Below are positions 11,393 through 23,936 of a stretch of 64,000 nucleotides of DNA, in pieces. Within the stretch, counting starts at the first letter, position 1; each line of letters starts with the position of its first letter. Source of the DNA: Ctenosaura bakeri (Eukaryota > Chordata > Lepidosauria > Squamata > Iguanidae); NCBI GenBank assembly GCA_948474755.1, contig CAOLHI010002499.1, positions 62,001 to 126,000 of the forward strand, read 5' to 3'. A model generated the notes under the pieces. The model was not told where the DNA came from, ran no database searches, and saw nothing but the letters and a program-made list of their open reading frames with translations. The position numbers were made by a program, and so were the translations under genes.

Positions 11393-12238
11393 CAGTGATG
11401 TAGACTCAAGTCAATTGACTCTGACTAAGTCAGACTTAAGTTGCTTCAGCCCCGACTCAGCAATAAATGATGCACTGGTTTGACTCGACTCAAGACTTGT
11501 CTATTTTTAGTGATTTACTTGCTGCCCTTGGTTCAGCAACATAATGCATTCATCCAGAAATCTTACAACTTTGAACGCTTCCATCTCTTTTTGCCTACTG
11601 GTCACATGACAATCTGTTTCAAGACCAAAGTGTGGGTGCATTTTTTCAGAGGGGAACAGCAAACGGATTAGGCAATGGGCTTGAGGCAGGCTTAAGGTCT
11701 GCTCAGCAGCCTGTCCCTGCTGCATATCAGAGGAGCCTTCTAAAACATTTCCTAAAAGCAGAAGACAAGAATTGCCCCCAGAGTCAAGGGGTGTTTCTCA
11801 GAGGGGAACAGCATGTGTTAGGCAATGGGCCTGAGGAAGAAGGATTCTTCCTTCTAAAGCTTTTGAAGCTTCAGTAATGGGGATAAAAAGGATCCTATTT
11901 CTCACTTCTGAAAAAGCCTCAAGCTTCAGTAATGGGAAGTAAGAAGGATCCTATTCACCACTTCCGAAGCTGCAGACTCTTTTATGCCTGTTGGCACAAA
12001 AGTCTCCACCTTTGGGAAGGGGGAGTAAGGAGGATCCTATTCCCCACTTCCAAAGCTACAGATGGCAAAATTGCAAATGTGGAGGGCCAACTCTGCTTAA
12101 ATTATTGAAATTGACTTTATTTGACTCTGTCCAGAAATTCTGGTATATAGGTTGGGGTATAAAGTTGGCTCCCTGACTTGAGACCTGAAGGTAGAGACTT
12201 GACTTGAAATTGGAGTAAAAGACTTAAATACATCACTG
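11393..12238. mobile_element. Non-autonomous hAT transposon (846 bp)
   Basis: The termini are CAGTGATGTA and TACATCACTG, in the typical CAG...CTG form of hAT elements. They are flanked by CTAATGAG / CTAATGAA, an 8-bp target duplication with one change. Subterminal motifs (GACTCAAGTCAATTG, TTGACTTGAAATTGG) are inverted and repeated. The interior has no transposase-like frame, and it contains duplicated blocks annotated separately. Confidence 0.75.
11878..12070 (+). repeat. Imperfect tandem units inside the hAT element
   Basis: Three units share AAGGATCCTATT followed by C-rich CACTTC and AAGC(T)(A/G)CAG, with the GGATCC occurrences at 11890, 11947 and 12032 (spacings 57 and 85). A second internal duplication is the CAGAGGGGAACAGCA block, near 11,647 and again near 11,799. 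Confidence 0.6.
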
Positions 12239-13500
12239 CTAATGAAGATGTGGGAGCACTGAGTACAATGAGGGGTCTGAGGCACTTTGATGGCTTGCAT
12301 GTTCCTGGATGACCCCATGCAAACTTTCCGAAGCCCTACTGATTTCCACAAGACTAACTTCCTAGGTGGAGTTCTGCTTCTCATAGCCACAGACTGAGGA
12401 ACTACAAACTTTACCGTTTCACTGTGATCTTGTAGAAAAAGAAAACATAATACATGAAAAACTGTAAACCTACATGGGGAATCCCATTTGGGTGGGAAAG
12501 TGCAAGGGGAGGGCTGTTGTAGGAGAAAAGCAGCTGGCAGTGAAAGGGCCAAATACTCTCACCCTTAGCTGCCTCCTCTACGATTTGACTCCTCCTGGCA
12601 ACGCTCTGCAGAGGAGGATCAGGGAGCCAGGCTACCAAGCTGGAAAACTTGTGTTTTGGCCAAAATCTCAAACGGAAAAGTCTACCAAGCAGAATGAGCA
12701 TTGCACACGCTCTTCAGGCCAGACGTTTCCAGAAGAAAACCTCTGCACAATCTGCCCCATGCTTGCTATTTGACATTAGTACTTTTAAAAAGACATGCCA
12801 CAGTAATTGCTCTTTGAATACATACATATCTTGCAGGTTAACAATTCAGCCAAGTTTACAAGGTTTTCTTTTTGTTAAATGTTTAAATGAGAACTATCAA
12901 CTCACTGATGAATCTGCTTCAAACAGTTAAGGGAGGCTTTGATATAAAACTATGTCCTCAACTGAACTTGTAGCAGTCACAGCCTATTGGATGGAGGAAA
13001 ATCATGCAAGCTTCTGAACTGACTTTTCCCCCAAAATGGGATTTAAACGTCTGCCAATTCTTAGCAATAGTCAGCACTGAAATAGCATTTTAAGATATAT
13101 ATACACATATGTATGTGTGTATTTTAAAAATTTTATAAGCTTTGTGAAGTAAAGAGATCTTCTCATGTGTGGTTTTTATTCCAAATCATCTTCTATTTTA
13201 ATTCTGATTAAATTCTCAGTGCTGTCACTCAAATAGCCTAAATAGCATTGCTCACATGCAAGAGGAAGGTATCAACAGACCTGAGGGAACTCCAGGGTTT
13301 GCAGAAGTACAAAAATCTTTGTGGGCTGGCAGAGGCCTAAGGGGCCAGATGACAAAAAACCCAGCAAGATGAGGAGGGAAACTGTTCATGTCAACAGTTA
13401 TGTGGGGGTAAAGGAAGTAAGATGGAGCAGAGAGGCTGGAAAAGAAAGAAAGGTAAAAGGAATCAGCCTATTGTCATTTCTTGGTTCACATTGACAAGCT
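12239..13500. other. Intron DNA, nothing recognised
   Basis: AT/TG dinucleotide-rich patch at 13096-13122; otherwise featureless. Confidence 0.5.
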
Positions 13501-13842
13501 ACAGGTTGAGTATCCATTATCCAAAATGCTTGGGACCAGAAATGTATTGGATTTCGATTTTTTCAGATTTTGGAATATCTGTATTTGCAGAAACATATAT
13601 AATGAGATATCTTGAAAATGAGACACATCTCTAAACACAAAATTGATTTATGTTTTTTATACATCTTATACACATAGCCTGGAGATAATTGTATACTTTT
13701 TTTTTATAATTTTGTGCATGAAACAAAGTTTCTGTACACAGAACCATCAGAAAGCAAGGATGTCACGATCTCAATCACTCACCTGGGCAATTTTGGATGA
13801 TTTTGGATTTTAGATTTCTGGATAAACAATGGTCAATCACTA
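13501..13842. mobile_element. Pogo/Tigger-like DNA transposon remnant
   Basis: It starts ACAGGTTGAGTATCCATTAT, has the GGATTTCGATTTTTTCAGAT and TTGTGCATGAAACAAAGTTT internal blocks, and ends with a decayed inverted terminus TTTAGATTTCTGGATAAACA. This arrangement is known to me from non-autonomous Tc1/mariner-superfamily (Tigger-type) elements of amniotes. No transposase remains. Confidence 0.5.
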
Positions 13843-14126
13843 TATATCCTAAAGGACAGAGACAAGAGCTGTTGATGGAAATCAAGGGACAGGTCCAACA
13901 TTTTAAGGTAGCTGTGATTGGGCATTATGTCAAATTTTTCTCCAAAACTCTAAAATATAGTAGCAAAGGAAAAATTTTATTCTCTTTTTTAACATAGTTC
14001 TTATTTAGTATGAACGATTGTTAAAATTCACCTACAAAAGTGCAAATTTCAAAGCAAATTAAATATGCAGTATGTCTCCAACGTGCATGCTGGAAGGAGC
14101 TATGGCTGGGATAGAGTGGTCTACAA

Positions 14127-14310
14127 CAATGTGTCTCAGGCTATTTGATATGGGAGACCAGCAATTATTTTTTCCCCACCATATTTGTACTCACTGACCA
14201 TAACTGTTTCTATCTTTCCTAGAAACTCTACAAGGACTAGAATCCAGTGGCTCAGGGACTGGCACTGGTCCAGGGACCACCACCTCGAGTGGCACTGGCC
14301 AACAAAAGCC
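14127..14310 (-). repeat. Unnamed dispersed repeat, copy 2 (inverted)
   Basis: The minus strand reads GTGGTGGTCCCTGGACCAG, CAGTCCCTGAGCCACTGGA, AATTGCTGGTCTCC and TAGCCTGAGACAC, in the same order as the copy at 2478. Confidence 0.5.
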
Positions 14311-16885
14311 CTACAGTATAGTTCACCAAAGATTCCTGTGCTAACTAGAAATTTCCTAGTTAGATTTCTGCATGCTACAAAGGGAGGGCAGAAGGGTTTG
14401 GGTCTGTGAGCAAGAGGCTCACGTAGGCAAGAGGTGCATTCAGCAAGTGAGGCAAGACAAAAGCAAAAGAAGGACTTCATTATGGTGGGAGGAGAGGTAC
14501 TCTTCCAACTAACAATCAACAGACACTGTGTAATTATAAATGGAAGAAATGGCAGGAAAAAAGGGTTACAAATGGAAGACAAAGCCATCTTGACCTCTCA
14601 TAAAATTCCAATAAAAAGGGCAAAGTGATTGCACAATAAAAGTCTGATCTAAGGCCATCGTGTCTTTTGCCTAGATCTCCCTGTGTGAAGCAGTGAGATG
14701 TTTTAGATGGTTCTCCTCTTTCTATAAGGTGTCCCTCTTACTTACTTACTTACTTACTTACGTATTTATTTATTTATTTGGTGAGCCTCAACAATCAGCC
14801 ATTCGAGGAAACACTGGCCTGATACCAAGTAGAAATGTTTGAATAGAGACAGCAATTTACCTTGTTTCCTGTAGCTTCAGCACCTGCTAAAACCACAAGC
14901 ACAGAAGGAAAAGGCCTCTATCTCCTTGTCAAAGTTGAAGACGCAATATCAAGTGCCAGCTAATCTGTTTTTGTTGTGTTCTGTAGCTATGCAATGCTGC
15001 CAGTATGGAGAAATATTTTGTCTTTGTCAGAACAGAAGAAATCCTTTTTTCTCTCCTCCTTTCTGTTTATTTAGTTTCAGTCGCTGATGCACAGAAAGCT
15101 AGATTTCCAAAGATCTTGGAAAAAATGCTTTCTTGCCAGAGTAAAACTGGAATCCCAGTTCCTTGTAACATCTGTGCAAGGTTTATATGTCCCATTTTAG
15201 GTCCTACTAAGTCTAGACAATAACCAAAATGTTATCAAAACCCTGGTCATTATTTCCTGTTTGCATACGTTTCAAGATGAACAGAACAAATCAAGCATTA
15301 CCTAACTGTTGTTTGTCAACTACTTTGTAATTTGTGGGGTGGGGGTGGGGCACTGCAAAACATTTACTAAAATCATACTGCAAATGAAATGTATCTTCTT
15401 AAGCTAGCGGACAGCAGAGAAAGTAAGTGAGTAATACACATGTATGAAAATCAAAACTTGAGCCAAGGTTTTAAAATATTTTTGTTCCATTTTCTAATAC
15501 TAAAAAGAAGTTTCCACTTGAAAGGATGAAGCACAGAATTTTCAAGTGTGCCTACCAACATTTGCAATCCTTCTACTTTTTGCATGGGTGTGGAGGGAAA
15601 GGAATTAAGAAACATACAGTTATGTAGAAAACCAAAATGAGCTGACATCTGGCCCAAAGTAGACTGGAAGGTTCCTAAAAGCAGCTTAAAGAATTGCAGC
15701 TATGTTTGCTGAGACATCAACTGTATGCCCTAAATTGTTTTAGAGACTGTGCTCCTTGTCAGAAACATGTAACTATGGCTCTTTTCAGTCTTATGGCTCC
15801 AGCCCTAATCCAACAAGAACAAGGAGATGGGTGGTGGAATCATCATGTTGGTTTCTGGAATGCCTTGGCAAAAAAGACGTTGTGAGTAGTGTGGAAAACA
15901 ATCTCTGTGAGGAGAGCTTGACAGGACTCTTTATGTTTGGCTTAGAGAAGAGAAGACTGAAAGAAGTCACTCCAGCCTGCTATGAATGCCTGCCCAAAGA
16001 TATGTCACAAAGTACATGTTATCGACCTTATCGACCTCTCAACGGGGCAGGATTAGAAGAGCAACTTTCTTTGAACAACAGAAGACAGTAAGAGCAGATG
16101 GCCAAAAGAACGGCTTATCAAGATGGAGTTATTCCCAAAACAGCATCCCTTTGGATAGCCCTGTAGAAGACTTAGAATACACTATCTTACAATCATGGCT
16201 TGCTGAAATCTTGGCTAGGATCAAGGGACGGATACACCAGTCAATGCCAAAAACTGGATCATGACTTTGGAAACTAGGGGTTCCAGTCTGTAGCACTTGC
16301 ACATGTGTTTCACCCATAACTCTGTGCTACTCTACTTATTCATCTGCAGCTTTTACAATATATATTTGAGTACATACTTACATATATATGAAGATGTTTT
16401 GAGGAAAAAAACTGTCTGAATATTAATTATGTTAGTTTGGGAGTTGCAAACCAAATGAGCTGATACTGGAATTTCTAGATTGACAAAAGACACATTCCTC
16501 AAGCATCTCTGTTACAAACCAGAGTAGGTTCTTGAGTAGGTAGGTAGCTACGAGGTTTCCCCATTCATCATAGTTCTCAGTTCTTTTCAACTTATTCTCA
16601 GCCTCAAAGTCAACTTATTCCCAACCTAATTTATTCCCAATTTAACAAGCCAGTAAACACACTCCCTCCAAAACACAACATGTCACTAGTTCCTCCTAGC
16701 AACGAGATATTAACAGGGAAAAAAATCAAAAGAACTTGAATTCAGACAGATAGACCAGGGAGGGTGTTAGGCCAAATAGTATGGCCACACCAACAGGAAA
16801 AGATGCTTATGGCCAAATTAGTTCACAAGGCATTTGATGGCATTCTGCACAAACGGATTTTAGAAGATGGAACATAACAGTAATA
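14311..16885. other. Intron DNA, mostly unrecognised
   Basis: Contains the CTTA/TTTA microsatellite. A possible very old CR1-like trace near 15900-15965 (TTTGGCTTAGAGAAGAGAAG) is too weak to annotate. Confidence 0.45.
14738..14779 (+). repeat. (CTTA)n/(TTTA)n microsatellite
   Basis: Six CTTA units pass through CGTA into four TATT units. Confidence 0.92.
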
Positions 16886-17073
16886 TGTTGTTGTTGTTGT
16901 TGTTGTTGTTGTTGTGTGCCTTCAAGTTGATTCCAACTTATGGCAATCCTATTGTAGGATTTTCTTGGCAAGATTTATTCAGATGCACTCTACCTTTGTA
17001 TTCCTCTCAGGCTGAGAGAATGAGACTTGCCCAAGATCACCCTCCTTGGTTTCATGGCTTCACAGGGGCTGAA
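16886..17073 (-). mobile_element. tRNA-headed SINE, head truncated, with (GTT)n tail
   Basis: In minus orientation the tail is (AAC)9 or so (16886-16914), followed by the RTE-type end. The tRNA-like head is missing beyond 17073. Confidence 0.82.
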
Positions 17074-18463
17074 TCTACACAGGCTAAATAATGCACCCTC
17101 ACCTCAATCTCAGTCTTGCTGGAATATATGATGTTCTTCTCATTCTGATGTGAAAACTTCTTTTTGATGCCTGAGGGCTTCAAACCAATTAAAAAAAACT
17201 GGTTTGCCCAGCTGTTTTTGGGAAGAACCATTAAAAAAAAAAGTGTGATTTGATTCCTGATTTGGGATTGTGCTGACATTGGGGGTGGGGGAGAGTGGGG
17301 CCAGGTTGGTGGATGGTCCCCTAGGTCAGATGATCACCTAGGTCACCTGATCATTCCCACCACAGAAAGGTAGGTCCCCTTACTTTTATCAGTGTCCAAA
17401 AAAGGCAGAGTCACATTTTTTTGGATCTGGTGTTTGTATGCAAACCTTCACACACATACTGTTGCACATATTCACAGCTTGGCATTTCACCGCCTTTCAT
17501 CTACAAGCTTCACTTTATAGAAGCACAGGTGGGCAATCACAATGATGAAAAAAAAGAGAAAGGCTATTTGATTAAGCAAATATGTGAATATGTGCATGCA
17601 TGATGGGTATAATAATAAAAAAAACTCAACCCTGCAGCTGCTCTAGTTGTAAGACTAGACACAAACTTATACGGCAAACCCACACACACAGTCAAAACAC
17701 CTCCTTGCATTGATGTAGCTATGTAATGGGGATCCTGTATGGCTTTCCAAACTGATTTCAGTTTGGATTAAAACAGGTGTGTGGCAGTAAAAGGGTCAAA
17801 TCGGAGCAAGGGAACTACATAGTGGAACTGGGATACAGTCCTGATGTAAATTCAGTCTCAGCTTAACATTCAAACCACTACATCATGCAGCAATATTTTG
17901 CTAAATACCGTGCAAGAATACTGCATGGAGCTGTAGTATGGGGCCTAACAAACAACACAGACACAGAATTGCTTTCACAGTCTACTGTTGAGTTAAAATT
18001 CATTAGGAAATTCTAGTCCGTCAGCAGAGGTTTCAACTGGAGATAGCCCCTCTCTTATCACACTGCATACGTTAATCTGTGCCAGGATGCTTGTCTTATC
18101 AGCAACAGTTCATGCAATGGCCTATATTAATATTGTCACTACCCAGACTTTCTGCATTTCGTTTTTCTTTGAACTCACTTTCTAAAGAAGCTCACTCCAA
18201 CATGTACTACATAATAGGTCAGGCATTTGATCCAAACAGGCTCCAATCCACAAAAGCTTCTGCTGTATTAAATTCGTTGATGTCTTTCAGGTGCTACAAA
18301 ATTATTTGTTGTTTCTGAGTAACAATCCAGATGATAACCAAAATACAGAGATGAATAGCCATAGAATTCAAAGTTAGGGAAGCAGCTTGTACAACTTGCA
18401 TTCCTTATTTTTGGAAATGCTCAAGCAGATGAAATCAAAATAAAAGGAGCCATAAGTAAAAAC
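17074..18463. other. Intron DNA, nothing recognised
   Basis: Short A runs and a G-rich patch at 17280-17300; no element ends or exons found. Confidence 0.5.
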
Positions 18464-18766
18464 AAAAACCAGAGTTGGATAATATCTTTATTAGCATCAA
18501 TCAAAATATTGCAGAAGTGTGTGAACTTTTGAGTTTTCCTGAATATCAGGCTATCAGACAGTACAAAAAAAAAAACTAGAGGATGGAGAAGAATTTTAAA
18601 AGGCAAAGAAGTTGACTAAGTGTTGTGCCATTAAATCTGCAGCTAGAAAAAGTCCCAAGAGAGATTATAGATTGAGTGAAATTGTAGACTGGAGAATTCA
18701 AAAGCTCACATACTTTTGTGACATTTTGGTTGACCCATATAAAGCTGTCCCTCAACTCTGGTTTTT
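18464..18766. repeat. Inverted repeat pair
   Basis: The left arm 18464-18540 (AAAAACCAGAGTTGG...GTGTGAACTTTTGAGTTTTC) matches the reverse complement of 18692-18766 (AAAAACCAGAGTTGA...GTATGTGAGCTTTTGAATTC). The spacer is about 150 bases. It could be two copies of one repeat in opposite orientation or the arms of a decayed foldback element. Confidence 0.6.
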
Positions 18767-18816
18767 GCCCTTCATGTGGACTCTTTCCACTGCATCATAT
18801 AAATATAAGAGACCCT

Positions 18817-18908
18817 GGCCATTTAAGCACTCGAATATTATAGTGCTACTATTCCACTTTCCACATCCTATGGAATCCTGCGGTTTGCAGTTTAGGGAGG
18901 GGCTGGCC
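18817..18908 (+). mobile_element. Harbinger-like foldback MITE, left-half remnant
   Basis: It begins GGCCATTTAAGCAC and runs through the left arm to the GGGAGGGGC core, after which similarity stops. A short duplicated host-like segment CCACTTAGGTGA follows at 18907 and 18937. Confidence 0.55.
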
Positions 18909-21519
18909 ACTTAGGTGAATTCATTAATTAATTAAACCACTTAGGTGAGCAAGCTTTGTCACATCTACTAAAAATGTTGCACATGGCTCCGAAAGAAGAA
19001 GGAATGGAGTGCATTAAAATGAAAGTGAGGTATATCAGAAGTAGTGGGGTACATCATGGCCATGGTTCTCTTCAAAGAAGAAAAGGCAAAGAGGCTGCCA
19101 GATACTATAAGTTGGTCCCAGCTGGGAACAGACACATGGTAGTGGTAGCTGGAAGGTACCACGTTGGTGGGGCAGTGAATCTGATCCAAGTTAAGGATAG
19201 CTTTAAGGGAAATATCCAAGGTGCTAAAACTTCACTCTAGGGAGACAATTCAGCACTTTGGATTACTCCTGTAAAGTCTGAACTAAAACCTGGAAAGGAT
19301 TTACTGCCCCACTTACCTGGGACCTACTAGCTATCACTAGCAGAATTACTTGACTAGTGGTTGTCCACTGGTCCAGATTTTAGATTGGTTGCATTTGTGC
19401 TAGTATGAAAAGCAAAGGCATCATGTTATTTATATGTAGGAAATACCATGGCCTCCAAAGACCTCCTCCTACTTTCAGAGATGCATAGATAAAATTTTAT
19501 CCCCTTTTATATCACCAAAGTCATTCCATGGAATTTGATGAGGTAGAGAAATGGTGACTGTAACAGTTCACTATCCACGGCTGAGCAAATCCAGGTGAGC
19601 CACAAACTATTTCACAATGGCTCTTTAGAAAGTACCACTGAAAGGATGACAGTGAAACCACCAGTGGTACTTCTAAAAGCTGCTTCTTTCCTACATTGCT
19701 AAGCCAACTCACTCACAAGAGGCACATTTATATTAACATCCAAGCATGGGATATAGCCATGTTTTTGCAGTCTACCATAATTTGGCTTCCTTATGGATTA
19801 TTCTTTTATTCATCACATTCAGACTCCTCTTTTCTCTCAAAAAGGTCACTTAAACTTAAAAACAAGTTTATTTTCAAATACATTTAATTACCCATCTGAA
19901 TCAGTTTCTCGTTTTTATTTAGCCTTCACAATTTCCTCAGCATTTCAGGAAATGTCCAACCTTTTCATGTTTACTGAATTATGTTCTTGTTATCCTCTTA
20001 TTTTAATCTGCAGCATTAATTCCCCCATCTTTTTTCCCAAGAAAGATTCTCTTAAATAGACAGTACCATTTTTGTACAATCTCCTTCTTGTTTTTTCTTC
20101 TTTGCTTCTGCCACGCTACTCTAACTCCCCCACTTCCTCTTAGCTAATTTCTCAGTTTTTCTCATCAAGCAACATTATTCATTTCTATAACATGCTGTGC
20201 AAGGCTTGCCTTCCCTTTGAATGACTTTTGAATGCTCGAATGAAGCATTCAGAAATATTTTCCATTCAGTGTTGCGCTTCATATGGAATCCAAAGTGGAA
20301 CTAGTAATCTGCAACCAAGTGAGAAACATGCAGCCAAAGAACTCGCTGCTCAATCCTTTCAAATCAGTGAGGAATCCAGACCCCTACACCCTCAAATCCG
20401 TGGTCCTTGTTGCTGTTTTAGGGTTTACCAGGACAGGATGTGAAAAAGCACAAGCTACATTGCAAGATTTTACTCCTACACAAGGTCTGGTACCTGTCTA
20501 TGTACATATATAATGGAACCATCTCTGTTGTTCTTTGTTCCACAGTTCCAATGAATAGTCACCTCCAAGCCTTTGCCTACTCATTTACTTCCCTGCCAGT
20601 GCTGCACAGAGCCAAACCAAGACATTCAGATGCCTGATGCAAAGAACAAAATATTGTCCTCCTGTCCCATTCCACACGCAGAAGCCGATTGGACTGGCAA
20701 TTAAACCTTCAAACAGGACAGGATTCTCTACCACACCTAAGGTGGCAGACCAGTTTAGATGACAGAGGATAAGCTGCATGGCACACAGCTGGGGTTCTGC
20801 CACCTCAGTGTCTGCCATCTGTAAAGATCTGTCATCTGTAAAGACAGCCATGATCCCTTCTCTGCATCTAAAATTATATAAAGTTATGCTACAATTCTGT
20901 TTTCTCTTTTGTGTATCCTTTCTTCAGTCACTGATTCTCCAGCTTAACATGTGGCTAATGTCCTCTTACTAGCTTTAGCTACCCATAGTCTTTTTGCTTC
21001 CCTCCCCAACTCCACTCAGCCCCTGATCCGGTCCAGTTTTTTCAGAGCCCCATCTCCCATTATTCTTCTTTTGTCTGAATTCCTTGCCTCCTCTGCTCTT
21101 GCTTCTCGAACTCATCTTCATCCACGTCCATTTCCTAATTGGCATGCTTGCTAACTCTCATAGCCCCTTAGCTTTCCTAGCTCTTCTGGAAAAGTTGTTC
21201 TTTTCATTAAAGACTGGGTGAGGTTTTAATCTCAGTCCAATTGGCAATGATGAGCTGATTTTTGCAAACTTTGTTCCCTGAGCACTACAGAAAATCTGTG
21301 AGTGGCCATAACACAACACTAGCTGATCCAGCCAGTCTCACAGACTTCCCCACTACAAATGTTGGGAAAGAGAGATGTTCTGTGTTCTTCCATCATGAAA
21401 TGAGTGCTTTATAGATCTAAGCATACTTCGCTGAATCTACTTATGTTGACCATTCTTACAGTTTCTCTGGGTTTGTTGGTGGGACTCAAACTTTTGCACT
21501 GAAGCAGGAAATGCTAAGT
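18909..21519. other. Intron DNA, nothing recognised
   Basis: The longest blank stretch of the left half. The 94-codon frame at 18956-19240 has no domain-like features. Confidence 0.5.
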
Positions 21520-21531
21520 ATTTATTTCATT

Positions 21532-21731
21532 TGTTGTTCTTGTTGTGTGCCTTCAAGTCGTTTCTGACTTATGGTGATGCCAAGGCAAAACTATCATGGG
21601 GGTTTCTTGGAGCTAAGAGTATGTGACATGCCCAAGATCATCCAGTGGGTTTCCCTGGCCAAGTAGGAAATCGAACCCTGGTCTCCAGCATTGTAGTCCA
21701 GCACCCAAACCACTACATTCCACTGGCCCTC
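21532..21731 (-). mobile_element. tRNA-headed SINE with perfect 12-bp target duplication
   Basis: This is a complete minus-strand copy from the (AAC) tail to the head GAGGGCCAGTGGAATGTAG. ATTTATTTCATT flanks both sides (21520-21531 and 21732-21743), so it is one of the better-preserved insertions. Confidence 0.88.
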
Positions 21732-22008
21732 ATTTATTTCATTACAGATGTCAAAATTCAAGGACAGAGTGCATTTATTTTCTCTGTGCTGGTGACCCTA
21801 TGAAATCAAGGGATTTGAGGGTTGAGGATAAAAGAATACCAACCAAGACTTAATGTCAAGAATAAGCATGTTCTAAAACAAATATTCTGAATCCAAATTA
21901 TCTATACAATACATTAAAGTTGAACAAGAAAGAAAGAGGGTCAAACTACATAGTAAGTTAAACATGTATTATTCAGCTGTGTGTGACCTTTTTTCTACTC
22001 TACAGTAA

Positions 22009-22122
22009 GGCCATTTCCTTACTAGACTGTTATAATGCTATTATTCCACTATCAACATCCTATGGAATCCTTGAGTTTGCAGTTTAGAGAGGGGACTAGA
22101 ATAGTCTAGTGCAGAAATGGCA
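22009..22122. mobile_element. Harbinger-like foldback MITE, 114-bp deletion derivative
   Basis: The left arm is complete, most of the right arm is missing, and the right terminus (GAAATGGC) is retained. TAA direct repeats flank it (22006-22008, 22123-22125), so the deletion either pre-dates insertion or left the ends intact. Confidence 0.65.
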
Positions 22123-22290
22123 TAAGACTACATGTCTTCAGTCTGGATTTGAGATTTAAATGTCCCTCTACCTGGATCTTCCATTTGTTTTTTATTCCTC
22201 CCTGGAGGAATTACAAAAAAAAAATCCCACTTGCACCAGTGCCCACTCCTTTAACTTCCATGCAGGAGAAGAACAGAGTTTAAAATTAAG

Positions 22291-22467
22291 ATCCAATATG
22301 CTGTAGTGGTATGAGTGTTGGACTATGGCACTAGGACACCAGGGATTGAATCCCCACTCAAGTCATGGAAATTCTGCATGATTCAGGGCAACTCAAATTT
22401 TCTTAGCCTCAGAGGAAGGCCATGGCAAACCTTCTCTGAATAAATCTTGCCAAGGGAATCCTTGGCT
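22291..22467 (+). mobile_element. tRNA-headed SINE, 3' truncated
   Basis: The head (CTGTAGTGGTATGAGTG, GGGATTGAATCCCCAC) and body run to ATCTTGCCAAGGGAATCC, where similarity stops before the RTE-type tail. Confidence 0.78.
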
Positions 22468-23353
22468 TCCTCTAGCATTTTATAAAATGGTCACACACTG
22501 CTGCATGCTTCATATTTTAAAGTCATGCCAACTGATCCAATTCTAATTCCAAGAAGCACTTTACTAGTGTTGCAGATACCTTGGTTTATTCATCTGTATT
22601 CATGTTTTTGGTCTTGGTTAGTATATATACATTCTATCATTTCTTTGAGCAGATCACAGGTGGCACACATGGTTCTCCTTCCTCTTGCCCTTTTCATTCA
22701 CTAACAACTCTCCTCAGTCCTTGTTTAAAACTCTAACCACTGTGCTAAGGGTTCAGGCAAGCATTCATAGTCTTGGATTTCAGGACAAATGTGAACAAAC
22801 AGTTCACAAACAGCAGAGTCCAAATAGCCATGAAACTGGTTCCCTGACTTGCTCAGCGCTCTTTAAACTTGTTTTCCGTCAAAGAGACTGTCTCTTCAAA
22901 GGCCACATGCAATTGAAACTGCTGAGAGTTTCGAAAACAGTTTGCAATGTTAGCAGGGGGAGGGAGTTTAAAGCTCTGCTCTTCAAAGGGGTTTGGGGTG
23001 AATACAGATCTCCCTTTAAGCAACATTAAGCAGCTCTTGCGATCCTGGATTGATTTTGTTTTCCATACTCTTCAAAGTAACGATTCTTTAAGCAAAAGAA
23101 GGTTCAGGAAAAAACAATGAAAAAAAGAAGAAGAAAGGGAATATTTATTATCTTTATATTGCAACACAAGGTGAGAAGAACTAGCAAACTACACACACAC
23201 ACTAAAAAAGCCTCAATGCAGCTCCCCCATGGACTGCGGTCAGTGATGCTTATGCCCTAGCAAATATGTTTGGGATTGCAGCCACATAGCATAGTCTTTT
23301 GTGTGTTATCTTGGATATTCTATTCTATTTAAGAGGGCTTTTTACCACAATAG

Positions 23354-23570
23354 GAGAGTCAGTGTGGTGTACTAGTTTAGTGTGGCGTACTGGTTTAAGC
23401 ACTGAACTACAATCCTGGAGACCAGGGTTCAGTTCCCCACTCGGTCATGGAAACCTCCTGGGCAACCTTCGGCATGTCACACACTCTCAGCCCCAGAAAA
23501 CCCCATGATAGGTTCACCTTAGGGTCGCCATAAGTCAGAAACAACTTCAAGACACACAAGAACAACAAAT
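23354..23570 (+). mobile_element. tRNA-headed SINE with duplicated A-box region
   Basis: The copy is full length, but the 18 bases 23361-23378 (AGTGTGGTGTACTAGTTT) are repeated in tandem at 23379-23396 with two changes, giving two A-box-like stretches ahead of one B box (GGTTCAGTTCCCCAC). Confidence 0.86.
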
Positions 23571-23742
23571 ACCATACTAAGTGTCTGCTGGATTGCAGAC
23601 TTCACTTAGCTAATTACTAATTACTATAAAGTTGAACTTTTCAAATCCCTTTGTATTTTTTCCCCTCTAGTCCAAAAGTAAGATGTGCTACTGACTAGCA
23701 ATAGTTTCATTATAAAATATTAAAAGGTAGGATAAAGCAACA

Positions 23743-23936
23743 GAGCTGGCCAGTGGTGGTGTGAATGTTAGAGAGTACTCCCAACAAAATTCCTGCTCTT
23801 CCATGAAAGACCACTGGGTGGCCTTGGCCCCTCTGAACAAATCTTGTCAAAAAAACAAAACAAAAACCCAAACCCATAATAGGTTTATCTTAGGTTTGAC
23901 AGAAGCTGGAAATAGCTTGAAGGCACTCAGCAACAG
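23743..23936 (+). mobile_element. Degraded tRNA-headed SINE
   Basis: The order of motifs is recognisable (GAGCTGGCCAGTGGTGGTG, CCACTGGGTGGCCTTGG, CTGAACAAATCTTGTC, GAAGGCACTCAGCAAC), but the B box and much of the centre are deleted. Confidence 0.65.

Noticed and set aside
15862..16100. Possible old CR1 fragment (TTTGGCTTAGAGAAGAGAAG)
   Set aside because: Only one short word matches; neighbouring CR1 landmarks are absent.
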